A stretch of DNA of 64,000 nucleotides, taken from Iningainema tapete BLCC-T55 (lineage in GTDB: Bacteria > Cyanobacteriota > Cyanobacteriia > Cyanobacteriales > Nostocaceae). The translations under genes and the position numbers were made by a program. The notes beneath the pieces are model-generated. The model ran no database searches. It worked only from the letters and a program-made list of their open reading frames with translations, and was not told the DNA's origin. The stretch is taken from NCBI RefSeq assembly GCF_014698965.1, contig NZ_JACXAE010000134.1, positions 124,001 through 188,000 on the forward strand, written 5' to 3'. Positions 17,517 to 26,790 of this stretch are shown piece after piece; position 1 is the stretch's first letter, and the number at the start of each line of letters is the position of its first letter.

Positions 17517-18901
17517 ATTTAACAGAAGTTGATGCGCTAGCAATAGCAACTGCTGTGCTACAAGGTAGAATTAGCGCAGTAGAAGTTACACAAGCTGCTT
17601 TACAAAGAATTGCCGCGCGAGATGGTGAACTTAATTGTTTTACTGCTGTAACTACTGATACTGCTTTGGTAGATGCAGAACGAATAGACAGGGAAATTGC
17701 CCAAGGTAATCATCCGGGAATACTGGCGGGTGTGCCTTTTGCTGTGAAAAATCTCTTTGATGTTGCAGGTGTTGTCACTTTAGCAGGGGCAAAAATTAAT
17801 GCCCAGAATCCAGCAGCAACTCAAGATGCAACTGCAGTGACAAAGTTGAAACAAGCAGGTGCAGTACTTGTCGGCACTTTGAATATGGATGAGTACGCCT
17901 ACGGATTTGTCACAGAAAACTCTCATTATGGTGCTACCCATAACCCTCATGATATACAGCGCGTAGCAGGAGGTTCATCGGGAGGTTCAGCGGCAGCAGT
18001 TGCATCTGGATTAGTTCCGCTCACACTGGGTTCTGATACCAACGGTTCAATTCGGGTGCCGGCAGCTTTATGTGGTGTTTTTGGTTTCAAGCCTACCTAT
18101 GGAAGGTTGTCTCGTGCTGGAGTAGCTTTATTTTCTAGCAGTTTCGATCACATTGGACCATTTGCTCGTTCTGTGCGCGATCTTGCTACAGCGTTTGATA
18201 TACTTCAGGGTGAAGATGAAAAAGACCCGGTTTGTACAAAACGTCCACCTGTAGAGACTTCGTATTTCGCGTCTCTACAAAATATTGATGGTATACGCAT
18301 TGCCATTGCAGACAATTATTTCACTAAAGGGGCAAAACCTGAAGCATTAGCAGCAGTGCAAAAAGTTGCTGATGCTCTAGGAGTACGTGAATACGTCACC
18401 ATACCAGAAGCACATCGCGCCAGGGCGGCAGCGTTTGTAATTACAGCTTGTGAAGGGGCAAACTTGCACTTAGACAAATTACGTACTCGCCCCCACGACT
18501 TCGATCGAGCAACACGCGATCGCTTTTTAGCTGGTGCATTAATTCCCAGTAGCTGGTACATCCAAGCGCAGCGATTTAGAACCTGGTACAGAGATAGAGT
18601 CAGGGAAGTATTTCAAAACGTTGATATCATCCTTGCCCCAACTACTCCAATTACAGCACCCTTAATTGGGCAACAAACTATGATGATAGATGGGGAAGAA
18701 ATACTTGTTCGTCCTCACTTAGGCTTATTCACACAACCATTATCCTTCATCGGCTTACCAGTTTTATCAGTACCCATCCAACGCCCAAACACCCTACCTC
18801 TTGGTGTACAGTTAATAGCTGCACCTTATAATGAAGCTTTGATATTACAGGTTGCAGCAGTGTTGGAGGCAAAGGGAGTGATATCAGCAACTGTGGTGTA
18901 G
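17513..18901 (+). CDS. AtzE-like amidase (amidase signature family)
   Basis: A 462-residue cytosolic amidase-signature enzyme. The Ser-cisSer-Lys triad is visible: K79 (PFAVKNLF), S155 in GGSSGGSAAA and nucleophile S179 in GSDTNGSIRVPA. AtzE of Pseudomonas hydrolyses 1-carboxybiuret and works with AtzG; the same pair here supports that subfamily over GatA, whose GatB/C partners are absent. The native substrate in a cyanobacterium is unknown and could be a ureide or the open product of the neighbouring hydantoinase. An eight-to-nine residue stretch (VETSYFASL, about residues 247-255) is encoded by a palindromic repeat at 18251-18278 that keeps the frame and lies outside the catalytic core. Confidence 0.88.
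   Translation: MNLTEVDALAIATAVLQGRISAVEVTQAALQRIAARDGELNCFTAVTTDTALVDAERIDREIAQGNHPGILAGVPFAVKNLFDVAGVVTLAGAKINAQNPAATQDATAVTKLKQAGAVLVGTLNMDEYAYGFVTENSHYGATHNPHDIQRVAGGSSGGSAAAVASGLVPLTLGSDTNGSIRVPAALCGVFGFKPTYGRLSRAGVALFSSSFDHIGPFARSVRDLATAFDILQGEDEKDPVCTKRPPVETSYFASLQNIDGIRIAIADNYFTKGAKPEALAAVQKVADALGVREYVTIPEAHRARAAAFVITACEGANLHLDKLRTRPHDFDRATRDRFLAGALIPSSWYIQAQRFRTWYRDRVREVFQNVDIILAPTTPITAPLIGQQTMMIDGEEILVRPHLGLFTQPLSFIGLPVLSVPIQRPNTLPLGVQLIAAPYNEALILQVAAVLEAKGVISATVV
18251..18278. repeat. GTAGAGAC palindromic repeat inside the amidase gene
   Basis: Arms GTAGAGAC (18251-18258) and GTCTCTAC (18271-18278) flank TTCGTATTTCGC. It is one of at least six copies in the window of the same palindrome; others lie at 25921-25975 (two), 27443-27470, 32794-32821 and 55866-55894. 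This copy is the only one fully within a gene. Confidence 0.85.
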
Positions 18902-18991
18902 AAAATAATCTCACGCAAAGGCGCAAAGGCGCAAAAGTATCTACCTCAGCGGCAAATTGTAGCGCCTAACAACAAGATGAACACAAATAAA

Positions 18992-19021
18992 TCATCTGTG
19001 TTCATCTGTGTTCATCTGTGG
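18992..19021. repeat. Short tandem repeat ATCTGTGTTC
   Basis: Nearly three copies of a ten-base unit lie between the convergent amidase and P-type ATPase genes. Just upstream, at about 18914-18934, AAAGGCGC is repeated as well. No gene or terminator-like hairpin is visible in this 134-base spacer. Confidence 0.7.
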
Positions 19022-19035
19022 TTAATTTCTCCTTC

Positions 19036-21807
19036 TTAATTCGGAGGATCAAACCTATTAACCAAAGCCGCCCACAAAATCATCGGTGAACCCACAGCCA
19101 AACAGAACAACCACTGCTTAAAACTCAAAGGCGCTGTAGAAAACACATCATTAATCAAAGGCACATGAGCAAAGATAACTTGTAAAATAATCGCCCCAAC
19201 AATCCCAAAACCTATCGCCGGAATATCAACATTCTCCTTAATCGTACCATCCATCTTGGCAATCAAATTCGGCACTAGCTGACTAATACTCAACAGATAA
19301 AAAATCCGTCCAGCAATCAGAGCATTAATAGACATCGTCCGAGCCAAAGCAATATCACCCGTCGTAGCCTTAATATATTCAAACACCCCAAAGATCACAA
19401 TCCAGTTAAAAACAGATATTGCCAAAATTCTCCCTAAACGACTGCGTGACAACAACGGTTCATTAGGATTGCGCGGTGGCTGTTGCATCACAGTTTGTGC
19501 CTTGGGTTCAAACGCTAACGGCACAGTCATAGTAATCGAATTGAGCATGTTCAGCCAGAGAACTTGTAATGATAGAATTGGTAAATCTCTAGCTAACAAC
19601 GTGCTGAGCAAAATCGTCATCGATTCCCCACCATTGACAGGGAGAATAAAGCAAATTGCTTTGAGTAAGTTTTTATAAACTGCACGCCCTTCTTCCACCG
19701 CAGCTTCAATTGAGGCAAAATTATCATCGGTAAGCAGCATATCCGCAGCTTCTTTCGCCACTTCTGTACCAGCCCCACCCATCGCAATCCCGATATCTGC
19801 TTGTTTCAATGCAGGTGCATCGTTGACACCATCGCCTGTCATGGCGACGATTTCGCCTTTTGATTGTAATGCTTCTACTAGACGCAGTTTTTGTTCCGGT
19901 GCGACACGAGCAAAGACTACACCTTCTTGTGCTACCTGTGCTAATTCTGCTTTATCCATTTGTGCTAATTCCGCACCAGTAAAAGCCAGAATTGAACCAT
20001 TTTTGTGGATTCCCATGCGCCGAGCGATCGCCTGTGCTGTTACCGCATGGTCGCCTGTAATCATTTTTACCTCAATTCCCGCCCCTTGACAAGCTTGCAC
20101 TGCTTTAATTGCACTTTCACGGGGTGGATCGATCATTCCTTGTAACCCCAAGAATATCAACCCATCGTCAATATCTGGATGATCCACGGTAGAAAGGCGT
20201 TCGCGAAGCGTGCGCTCTGCGCATTCGCTTACTGGTTTTTTCGCCAAAGCTAGCACTCGCAACCCCTGCCTTGCCATTATATTAACTTCCCGCTCGATAC
20301 TAGCTCTGCTTAATGTGTCTACACAATCTAGCGGGTGAGTTTGCCCATTAGTATTAAGCACCAGCTTGCAGCGTTTGAGAATTGCTTCTACTGAACCCTT
20401 TATATATATAGTATTACCGCGTGGAGTGGCGTGCAAAGTTGCCATGTATTGATAATCTGACTCAAAGGGAATCGCATCAAGTCTACGCATTTGCTGTTGT
20501 AAAGAAGCTTGGGAGAAACCTGCTTTTTGCGCAGATGCAATTAACGCTCCCTCTGTAGGATCTCCAATTACCACCCACAAACCATTTTTATTTTCGATCT
20601 GAGAATCGTTGCACAACAATCCTGCAATCAAACATTCCTGCAACCCTTTAGCACCATTCAAATTTACAGGTTTGTCATCTTCTAAAATCTCTCCTGTCGG
20701 TGCATAACCCACACCACTAACTCTATACTGATGACCACTAGCATAAATTGCTTGCACTGTCATCTGATTTTCAGTTAATGTTCCTGTTTTATCAGAGCAA
20801 ATGACAGTGGCACTGCCCAAAGTTTCCACCGCAGGCATTTTGCGGACAATTGCATTTCGCCGCGCCATGCGGGAAACACCGATTGCTAGTGTTACTGTTA
20901 CTACTGCTGGCAAGCCTTCGGGAATGGCACTCACAGTTAAAGTGACTGCTGCTTCTATGGCTTCTTGCCAGTCTCTATAACTCAGTCCCACTGCAAAGGT
21001 TAGGGTGGCTAATCCCAGCACCATATATAGCCAGTTTTGGCTAAATTTGTTAAATTTCCGAGTTAAGGGGGTAGAAAGGTCAGTATGTTGCTCCATTAAT
21101 TGAGAAATACGACCTGTTTCTGTGTTATTACCCGTCTCAACTACGATTCCTATTCCCTGTCCAAAGGTAACAAATCCGCCTGCATAAGCCATGTTTTTTC
21201 GTTCAGCTAGCGGAGTTTGTTCGCCTAATGGTTTGGTATTTTTTTCTACCGCTACAGATTCACCAGTCAGAGCAGATTCATCAACTTGTAAATTACGCGC
21301 TTGCAGTAACCGTAAATCTGCTGGTACTTTGTCTCCAGAAGTAAGTAAAACAATGTCTCCTGGAACTAATTCTGAGGAAGGGATGCGTAATTTTTGACCA
21401 TCACGGATGACAGTGGTTTCTGTAGTAATGGCTTTGGCAAGAGCGGCGATCGCACCCTCAGCCTTTGACTCCTGCACAAATCCGATGATGGCGTTAGTGG
21501 TAGTAACACCCCAAATTACACCCGCATTGACAAGACTGCCTGATAGTGCTTTAACTAAACCCGCACACAGCAAAATAATCAACAGCGGCTGGTTAAATTG
21601 CAGCAGAAACTTCAACCACCAAGGTTTGCCGCCTTTAACAGTGAATTCATTTCTGCCAAAACTAGCTAACCTTTGCTTAACTACAGCGCTACTCAATCCT
21701 TGCTCTGATTCAGTTTGCACTAATGCTATTACTTCTTCAACCTCAAGAGAATGCCAAACAGTCGCTTTATCTTCTGGCTGTGCGATGGTAGATACAAGTT
21801 GAACCAT
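19036..21807 (-). CDS. P2-type cation-transporting ATPase (Ca2+-like)
   Basis: A 923-residue P-type ATPase that pumps a cation, probably Ca2+, across the membrane. It shows the cation-ATPase N-domain ([15 protein letters not shown]), actuator motif TGES, phosphorylation site D339 in [23 protein letters not shown], and hinge motif [22 protein letters not shown]. The membrane motif [18 protein letters not shown] (M4, PEGLP) is the P2A/PMR1-like ion-binding signature; M5-M10 follow at the C-terminus. About 13 residues near 530 ([13 protein letters not shown]) come from a repeat at 20196-20229 between conserved blocks of the nucleotide domain. No metal-specific Cys motif is present, which argues against heavy metals. 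Monocistronic. Confidence 0.92.
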   Translation of the reverse strand: MVQLVSTIAQPEDKATVWHSLEVEEVIALVQTESEQGLSSAVVKQRLASFGRNEFTVKGGKPWWLKFLLQFNQPLLIILLCAGLVKALSGSLVNAGVIWGVTTTNAIIGFVQESKAEGAIAALAKAITTETTVIRDGQKLRIPSSELVPGDIVLLTSGDKVPADLRLLQARNLQVDESALTGESVAVEKNTKPLGEQTPLAERKNMAYAGGFVTFGQGIGIVVETGNNTETGRISQLMEQHTDLSTPLTRKFNKFSQNWLYMVLGLATLTFAVGLSYRDWQEAIEAAVTLTVSAIPEGLPAVVTVTLAIGVSRMARRNAIVRKMPAVETLGSATVICSDKTGTLTENQMTVQAIYASGHQYRVSGVGYAPTGEILEDDKPVNLNGAKGLQECLIAGLLCNDSQIENKNGLWVVIGDPTEGALIASAQKAGFSQASLQQQMRRLDAIPFESDYQYMATLHATPRGNTIYIKGSVEAILKRCKLVLNTNGQTHPLDCVDTLSRASIEREVNIMARQGLRVLALAKKPVSECAERTLRERLSTVDHPDIDDGLIFLGLQGMIDPPRESAIKAVQACQGAGIEVKMITGDHAVTAQAIARRMGIHKNGSILAFTGAELAQMDKAELAQVAQEGVVFARVAPEQKLRLVEALQSKGEIVAMTGDGVNDAPALKQADIGIAMGGAGTEVAKEAADMLLTDDNFASIEAAVEEGRAVYKNLLKAICFILPVNGGESMTILLSTLLARDLPILSLQVLWLNMLNSITMTVPLAFEPKAQTVMQQPPRNPNEPLLSRSRLGRILAISVFNWIVIFGVFEYIKATTGDIALARTMSINALIAGRIFYLLSISQLVPNLIAKMDGTIKENVDIPAIGFGIVGAIILQVIFAHVPLINDVFSTAPLSFKQWLFCLAVGSPMILWAALVNRFDPPN
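20196..20229. repeat. GCGTTCGCGAAGCGT repeat inside the ATPase gene
   Basis: A GCG-rich element of about 34 bases, GCGTTCGCGAAGCGTGC followed by GCTCTGCGCATTCGC, with internal dyad symmetry. It resembles the repeated sequences common in cyanobacterial genomes and keeps the reading frame of the P-type ATPase, adding about 11 residues. Confidence 0.7.
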
Positions 21808-21953
21808 AATTGTGTGTGAGGAATAAGGTGTTATTAATTATTTAGCACGTTTTTATAGTGCTATAAAGGTATTAAGCACTAGTAAATTTTGATGAAAACG
21901 ATAGTCTCTTTTGATGGTTGGCATTTCGTACTAATATATAAGGAAGAAAGCGT

Positions 21954-23042
21954 GTGAGTGTGTTGTTGTCTACCCGTTTAGAATTGATTGGGCGATCAGC
22001 AGAATTTCAGCATCTTGTTGAGGTTCTTGCTCGTGATGGTGATTTGCTGATTGCTGGAGTGCCAGGAAGTGGGCGACGTACTTTGGTCAGATCTGCCGCC
22101 AAGGAAGTAGGCGCGACTATACTGGAGGTAGACTGCATCCGCGCTACAGATGGGGAAAGATTTCTGCAATTGTTAGCCGAGACGATTAGCCAAAATTTTG
22201 CCCCCACACAAATTCAAAGCTGGGTGACACAGAATGCAAGCGAGTTTTTTATCTGTCATCCCCAACAAAGGGATGGGTTTAAAGTGTTGCGATCGCTAAA
22301 TCAAAAGCAGCTATGGCAAGCATTTGAATTACTGCTCAAATTACCACAACAGTTAGTTGAGAATATTGACAAGCGCGTAGTACTAATTTTGAACAGTTTT
22401 CCCCACATTCGTTCTTGGGATCGCAATGGGTTGTGGGAAACAAAACTCAGAGGAGAGGTTAACCAACAAACCCAAGTTAGTTACGTACTGATAGCCACAA
22501 TAGCTGAAACGAGTAACCGTTTTGATGAAACCAACTATCCCTTAGAAACTGTAACGTTAGTTCCTTTAGCTAAAGATGTTTTAGCTGTGTGGGCAAGAGA
22601 GATGTTGCATACTAACTCACTAACTTTTGATTCTCGTTCGCAAGCCCTGCAACTATTCCTAGATGCTGTACAGGGGCATATTGGGGATGCAAGAGCACTA
22701 ATTCGCCGTTTACAAACTTTGTGTCGTCCTGATACTCTAATTGGAGAGCAAGAAGTACAACAAGCAATTGAAGGGCTGCTTAAAGATTTATCTATTACTT
22801 TTGAGTCCCTGGTGATGTTGCTTCCTGCGCATCAAGTGCATCTTTTAGAATGTTTGGCAATAGATCCCACTGACAAACCCCAAAGCAAGGAGTATATTCA
22901 AAAGCATCGTCTCTCCCGTGGTGGTAGCCTTCAAGGTGCTATTACTGGGTTGCAGCAAAAAGGTTTGATTTATGGTAATGAACAAGGTTATCGACTAGCT
23001 TTGCCGTTACTAGCTTTGTGGCTACGCCAGCGCTTGAATTAA
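21954..23042 (+). CDS. AAA/STAND-like ATP-binding protein with altered Walker A
   Basis: A 362-residue protein from a GTG start (reading MSVLLSTRLELIGRSAEFQHLVEVLARDG). The IGRSAEFQ segment followed by LLIAGVPGSGRRTLVRSAA is the start of an AAA-16/STAND-type NTPase. The P-loop reads GVPGSGRRT, with Arg where the catalytic Lys normally is. A hydrophobic VVLILNSFPHI at about 142 stands where Walker B would be, also without clear acidic residues. The C-terminal 90 residues look like a winged helix (HLLECLAID...GSLQGAITGLQQKGLIYGNEQGYRLALPLLALWLRQ), as in archaeal-type ATPases. So it may bind but not hydrolyse ATP. Neighbours are a P-type ATPase (divergent) and a restriction-modification pair; function unknown. 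Confidence 0.65.
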   Translation: MSVLLSTRLELIGRSAEFQHLVEVLARDGDLLIAGVPGSGRRTLVRSAAKEVGATILEVDCIRATDGERFLQLLAETISQNFAPTQIQSWVTQNASEFFICHPQQRDGFKVLRSLNQKQLWQAFELLLKLPQQLVENIDKRVVLILNSFPHIRSWDRNGLWETKLRGEVNQQTQVSYVLIATIAETSNRFDETNYPLETVTLVPLAKDVLAVWAREMLHTNSLTFDSRSQALQLFLDAVQGHIGDARALIRRLQTLCRPDTLIGEQEVQQAIEGLLKDLSITFESLVMLLPAHQVHLLECLAIDPTDKPQSKEYIQKHRLSRGGSLQGAITGLQQKGLIYGNEQGYRLALPLLALWLRQRLN

Positions 23043-23101
23043 CTTACCAATGAACGTACCCCTTGCTGATAATTAAATTTCCAAAAAATTAAAATTTTTT
23101 T

Positions 23102-23986
23102 TCAAGGAGAATCTTCGTCAGAAATTGCTACATCTTGCTGTACGTCCTTTAACACTCTATTTAAAGCCGAGTCTATTTGTTGATCGTCTCTACCTTCTGC
23201 AATAGCTTTAAATATTTTAATCCAATGTTTTATTTTTATCCCTAAATATTCTTGATTTTGAATCTCATTTAAGTAATCCTGTAAAAGATTACCCTGTCCA
23301 GTTCTGGCAATTCTACCAAAATTGTTCCCACTATCATCTTGTGCGCTATCGGAAGCCTTCTCCTTTGCTGCTGGGTAAGGCTTTCTATACTGAGGTACTG
23401 GACGATCAATTTTTGCATTCTTTCCTGCCTGAATTCGAGACTCAATCCAGTAGAAATTTCTACATTCGGCAGCGTACTTGGCAAGTTCTACAAAAGGGGA
23501 CAAAAGTACAGGTTTGCCAGAAGTTACTTCTGATAATAGCCAAGGAACGACTACCAGTAAATCTGCTTCCGCACATGAATCTGGATCGATTTTGAATCTA
23601 AAGCTAGGTTCACCTTCCTTGGAAAGTGCGTACCAAGCCTTAAGTTCGATGCCAAATATAATACTGTTTTTATTGGATGCATCAACAAGCAGAACATCTG
23701 GAAAGGTTTGAGATTGCCTTTTAAAGGTAAAAGCTGGATATAAGTTATTGGTATCCCAAACATTTCTTGTTTTATTTAAAACATTTACTAAACTATATTC
23801 TATAGCTGTTGAAAACAAACTGCCCACAGCATATAAATCAGTAGGATTTACGCCTTTAACAACTATTTCGCTTTCAAAATAGTTTGGTAAAGCATAAAGA
23901 ATTTTTTCTATTTTTAACCAAATTTCGTAATATTGCCAAGAACTAGCTAGATATTTTTTTTGAGGAGCTAGAGAAGCATTACTCAT
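23102..23986 (-). CDS. Candidate type II restriction endonuclease (PD-(D/E)XK)
   Basis: A 294-residue protein with the PD-(D/E)XK nuclease signature: TFPDVLLVD with D97, then FGIELKAWY with E114 and K116, spaced as in many restriction enzymes. The core is preceded by helices and VVKGVNPTDLYAVGSLFSTAIEYSLV. It is divergent from a DNA methyltransferase gene at 24113, 126 bases away, the classic arrangement of a type II system. The C-terminal 90 residues are charged and helical and may be a dimer or recognition part. No recognition site can be read from sequence. The restriction role is inferred from active site and neighbour together. Confidence 0.7.
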   Translation of the reverse strand: MSNASLAPQKKYLASSWQYYEIWLKIEKILYALPNYFESEIVVKGVNPTDLYAVGSLFSTAIEYSLVNVLNKTRNVWDTNNLYPAFTFKRQSQTFPDVLLVDASNKNSIIFGIELKAWYALSKEGEPSFRFKIDPDSCAEADLLVVVPWLLSEVTSGKPVLLSPFVELAKYAAECRNFYWIESRIQAGKNAKIDRPVPQYRKPYPAAKEKASDSAQDDSGNNFGRIARTGQGNLLQDYLNEIQNQEYLGIKIKHWIKIFKAIAEGRDDQQIDSALNRVLKDVQQDVAISDEDSP

Positions 23987-24112
23987 GTATTTAGTTCTTG
24001 TTCAAGTTATTAAATATGTATTTCTATTCCAAAATGGACTATTAACTGCCCAACATCTTACACTTTGGCACTTGCTTTGGCTAAACTTCTTAGCAGGAGA
24101 TGCGTGTAGAAG

Positions 24113-25177
24113 ATGAAGTACCCACAACAGCAATTGCTCGACACTAGTAGTCAAGATATAAGTATACCCACTTTTTCGGTAGGTTCCGTTCAAATTGAAA
24201 TGGCTGATGCATATACTAGATACCCCCACTGGCGTCCTCCCACCGCTATTGTTTCTGATGGAGCTTATGGTTTAGGGCTTTTTCCTGGCGATCCGCCAAC
24301 TCATGAAAGACTGGTAGAATGGTATCAACCCCACATAGAAGCTTGGGCAAAGTATTCTTTACCAGAAACAACTTTATGGTTTTGGTGCAACGAGATAGGT
24401 TGGGCTACAGTCCATCCTGTGCTAGAAAGGTATGGATGGAAATATCGTGCGCTTCATGTGTGGGATAAAGGGATTGGACAGATAGCTGGAAACGTCAACA
24501 GCAAGACTATACGGCGTTTCCCTGTGGTGACTGAAGTCTGTGTTCAATATGAACGGAATGTAATTTTGACTACAGGCGACGGAATACAACTGCCAATACA
24601 GTTTTGGCTTAGACACGAGTGGCAAAGAAGTGGACTTCCTTTAAGTAAAGCAAATGAAGCCAGTGGCGTTAAAAACGCCGCCACCCGAAAATATCTAACT
24701 CAATGTCATCTTTGGTATTTTCCACCGCCAGAAATGATGGAAAGATTGTCTAATTATGCTATGCAACATGGTAAACCTACAGAATCACCTTATTTTTCTT
24801 TAGATGGCAAAACTCCTTTAACAGCAGAACAATGGGTACGGATGAGACCTAAATGGAACCATATTCATGGTATGACAAATGTATGGGTAGAACCTCCAAA
24901 CCGTGGAAAAGAACGGATTAAAAGTGTTGCAGCAAAGTGCGCTCACGCAAATCAAAAACCCTTAAAGCTGCTCGAAGCAATAATTTTGTCTTCCACAGAT
25001 CCACTAGATGTGATTTGGGAGCCATTTGGTGGGCTTTGCTCTGTATCTGTAGCTGCTCTCAAAACAAATCGCCACTGCCATAGCGCAGAAATTAATTCTG
25101 AATATTATCAGATTGCTCAGAAGCGACTTGAATATGAGAGGGCTGTAGAATTAACTTTATTTTCTGAACACTTTTAG
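24113..25177 (+). CDS. DNA methyltransferase (beta-class order, N4/N6 type)
   Basis: A 354-residue site-specific DNA methyltransferase using S-adenosylmethionine. Motif IV-like SDGAYG at residues 48-53 comes first, and the SAM-binding motif I-like WEPFGGLCSVSVAAL at 302-316 comes last, followed by HSAEINSEYYQIAQKRLE (motif II/X region). This order is that of beta-class N4-cytosine/N6-adenine enzymes. SDGAYG departs from the textbook DPPY/SPPY, so the target base is open. Pairing with the PD-(D/E)XK gene in divergent orientation implies host protection. Start MKYPQQQ is the first ATG in frame. Confidence 0.8.
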   Translation: MKYPQQQLLDTSSQDISIPTFSVGSVQIEMADAYTRYPHWRPPTAIVSDGAYGLGLFPGDPPTHERLVEWYQPHIEAWAKYSLPETTLWFWCNEIGWATVHPVLERYGWKYRALHVWDKGIGQIAGNVNSKTIRRFPVVTEVCVQYERNVILTTGDGIQLPIQFWLRHEWQRSGLPLSKANEASGVKNAATRKYLTQCHLWYFPPPEMMERLSNYAMQHGKPTESPYFSLDGKTPLTAEQWVRMRPKWNHIHGMTNVWVEPPNRGKERIKSVAAKCAHANQKPLKLLEAIILSSTDPLDVIWEPFGGLCSVSVAALKTNRHCHSAEINSEYYQIAQKRLEYERAVELTLFSEHF

Positions 25178-25235
25178 TTTACTGGGTTTAACTTCAAGTC
25201 AACCCAATTCCTCCCTGGCGTGCTTAGCAATTCGC

Positions 25236-25395
25236 TTAATTCAAAAAGGTGGGCAATTCCCACCCATGCTTAATCACAAAACGCACTAATTCCGCACGAT
25301 TGCTAGTTTCTGGTTTTCTCAGTAAACTTGAGGTACTTCCCACTCGATGCATCTACGCCTGAACTTCACACTTTCTTGACAATCGCTTCATCTCA
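25236..25395 (-). pseudogene. Decayed LuxR/NarL-type response-regulator C-terminus
   Basis: Read on the minus strand, one frame gives EMKRLSRKCEVQA, then a TAG, then MHRVGSTSSLLRKPETSNR followed by AELVRFVIKHGW and a stop shortly after. This is the recognition-helix half of a LuxR-type DNA-binding domain (expected RLSRSVKTVEAHMHRVGS...LRKL.VSNRAELVRFAIKHGW). The internal stop and missing receiver domain make it a remnant. It takes up the central half of the 375-base spacer between the methyltransferase and the gene at 25553; the rest of the spacer shows only AT-rich DNA and two HIP1-like sites near 25504. Confidence 0.7.
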
Positions 25396-25552
25396 GAATA
25401 TGTTTTATATGACACATTAAATAGGTGACGATTAATACCAAGTAATTGGATTGTGCGAAGGTATTTTTTGTTGGGAAGCATTCTTCTGAGCCAATGCCTG
25501 ATCGCGATCGCTCACAACCGCTTCAATAATTTCTTTATTTAGTTAGTAGTCA

Positions 25553-25924
25553 ATGACAGTACAATTGGATCGCCCCATAGAACGACGAGAGCAAATTAAG
25601 CTTGAACTGCGTCGAAGAATACAACAAGCTCTAGAGTTTGCTAAAAATTTGTCTCCCAAAGATTGCCAAGACGAGATTAGGGATAGACTTTGTGCAATAC
25701 AGGATTACTGCAAAACTGTAGAGAAGACTTTTATTGTATTTGATTTGAGAATCACCTGTGACCAATTCGATCTGGGAGGATCTTACCAAGAGACTGCGAC
25801 ATTATTTCGTGGACCGAATGAAGATGCGTCAGTGGCAATTTGTGTTACAGACAAAGGTTCTTTGCTCCATCGTAACGACTCCCCTTGGCGAATTTACAGA
25901 AACTGTGGAGACGTAAACCCGTAG
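25553..25924 (+). CDS. Unknown cytosolic protein, end supplied by a repeat
   Basis: A 123-residue protein starting MTVQLDRPIERREQIKLELRRR, with a charged helical N-terminal half and a mixed C-terminal half (FDLRITCDQFDLGGSYQET, SVAICVTDKGSLLHRN). The last residues (GDVNP) and the stop come from the first GTAGAGAC repeat unit at 25921, so the present end may not be the original one. No family recognised. It has no signal sequence and no obvious operon partner. Confidence 0.55.
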   Translation: MTVQLDRPIERREQIKLELRRRIQQALEFAKNLSPKDCQDEIRDRLCAIQDYCKTVEKTFIVFDLRITCDQFDLGGSYQETATLFRGPNEDASVAICVTDKGSLLHRNDSPWRIYRNCGDVNP

Positions 25925-25975
25925 AGACGCGAAATTTTGCATCACCTGTAGAGACGCGAAATTTCGCGTCTCTAG
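25921..25975. repeat. Two GTAGAGACGCGAAATTT repeat units
   Basis: A half unit (GTAGAGACGCGAAATTTTGC, 25921-25940) is followed by a complete palindrome (25948-25975, arms GTAGAGACGCGAAA and TTTCGCGTCTCTA). The pair separates the convergent genes ending at 25924 and 25987 and may act as a terminator. The first unit provides the stop codon of the upstream gene. Confidence 0.85.
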
Positions 25976-25986
25976 ATAATTTTAGG

Positions 25987-26790
25987 TTAAAGAGTAAGAT
26001 TGTCGGCGTAAACTAGACGTGTTGCTGATCGCTGCTCAAATAGCATGTACTCTTCCATCACACTCCACAAGAATGCGCGGAGAGTCTTGCGCCGCGCTTC
26101 TGGTGGAATTGTGTAGTCAAACTTTGAGTCACAGGGCTTGAGTTTTGCTAAGTGGTTCTCACAACCACATCCATGCTCAATGAAGTAACCGTGACGACTA
26201 GAAACACTGTCAATGAACCGCCGTAGCATTGACACATAACCTCCATGCAGGATGGCATCAAACGAACGCGCCACGGCAATATCCTGTTCGCTCAACCGGA
26301 AGGAGCGAACCTCGAACAAATCAGTACGCTCCAGTGGATGTAAGAAAGTCCAGTAAAAAGTAGAAGGCACATCGTAGCCAAGGAAGGCAAACAAATCGCT
26401 GACGATATTGACGAGTGCAAGTCGCTCAGTCTGCTGTGGAGAGCGATCGCCTTGAACGTTAGTACGAATTTGTTGTAAATTTGGGTAACTCTCTGGAAGA
26501 AAAGCATCGCCATAGTGGCTGACAGCTTCCCATGCAAGTTGCCCATTGCCTTCACAGTAAGCTGCCTTCAAGTATTCAGTATCAGGACGTTCTAAAAAAA
26601 GGATGTTTCCACGCGAATTCTTCGCGAGGAAAACCTGCGCCATCGCTGTGTACACGCGAGGCTCACTCATCCATGCACCCTGGGAGATTCGCTGCCAACT
26701 TTCCGGCATAGAACTCAGTTCAACCGCTGGTTCACCGTTGATTGTGGTCAGTGTCTCGTTCCAGTTAGACCTGGTAGATGTTGATAACAT
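25987..26790 (-). CDS. Unknown protein, 267 aa
   Basis: A soluble protein with no signal peptide or membrane segment. Features are a run PRVYTAMAQVFLAKNSRGN early, a conserved-looking VSDLFAFLGYDVPSTFYWTFLHPLERTDLFE block in the middle, and a Cys/His cluster EHGCGCENHLAKLKPCDSK near residue 205 that could bind a metal. The C-terminal part (IPPEARRKTLRAFLWSVMEEYMLFEQR) is helical. The HGCGC...C cluster is the only feature hinting at activity; I do not recognise the family. It is convergent with the gene at 25553. Confidence 0.6.
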   Translation of the reverse strand: MLSTSTRSNWNETLTTINGEPAVELSSMPESWQRISQGAWMSEPRVYTAMAQVFLAKNSRGNILFLERPDTEYLKAAYCEGNGQLAWEAVSHYGDAFLPESYPNLQQIRTNVQGDRSPQQTERLALVNIVSDLFAFLGYDVPSTFYWTFLHPLERTDLFEVRSFRLSEQDIAVARSFDAILHGGYVSMLRRFIDSVSSRHGYFIEHGCGCENHLAKLKPCDSKFDYTIPPEARRKTLRAFLWSVMEEYMLFEQRSATRLVYADNLTL

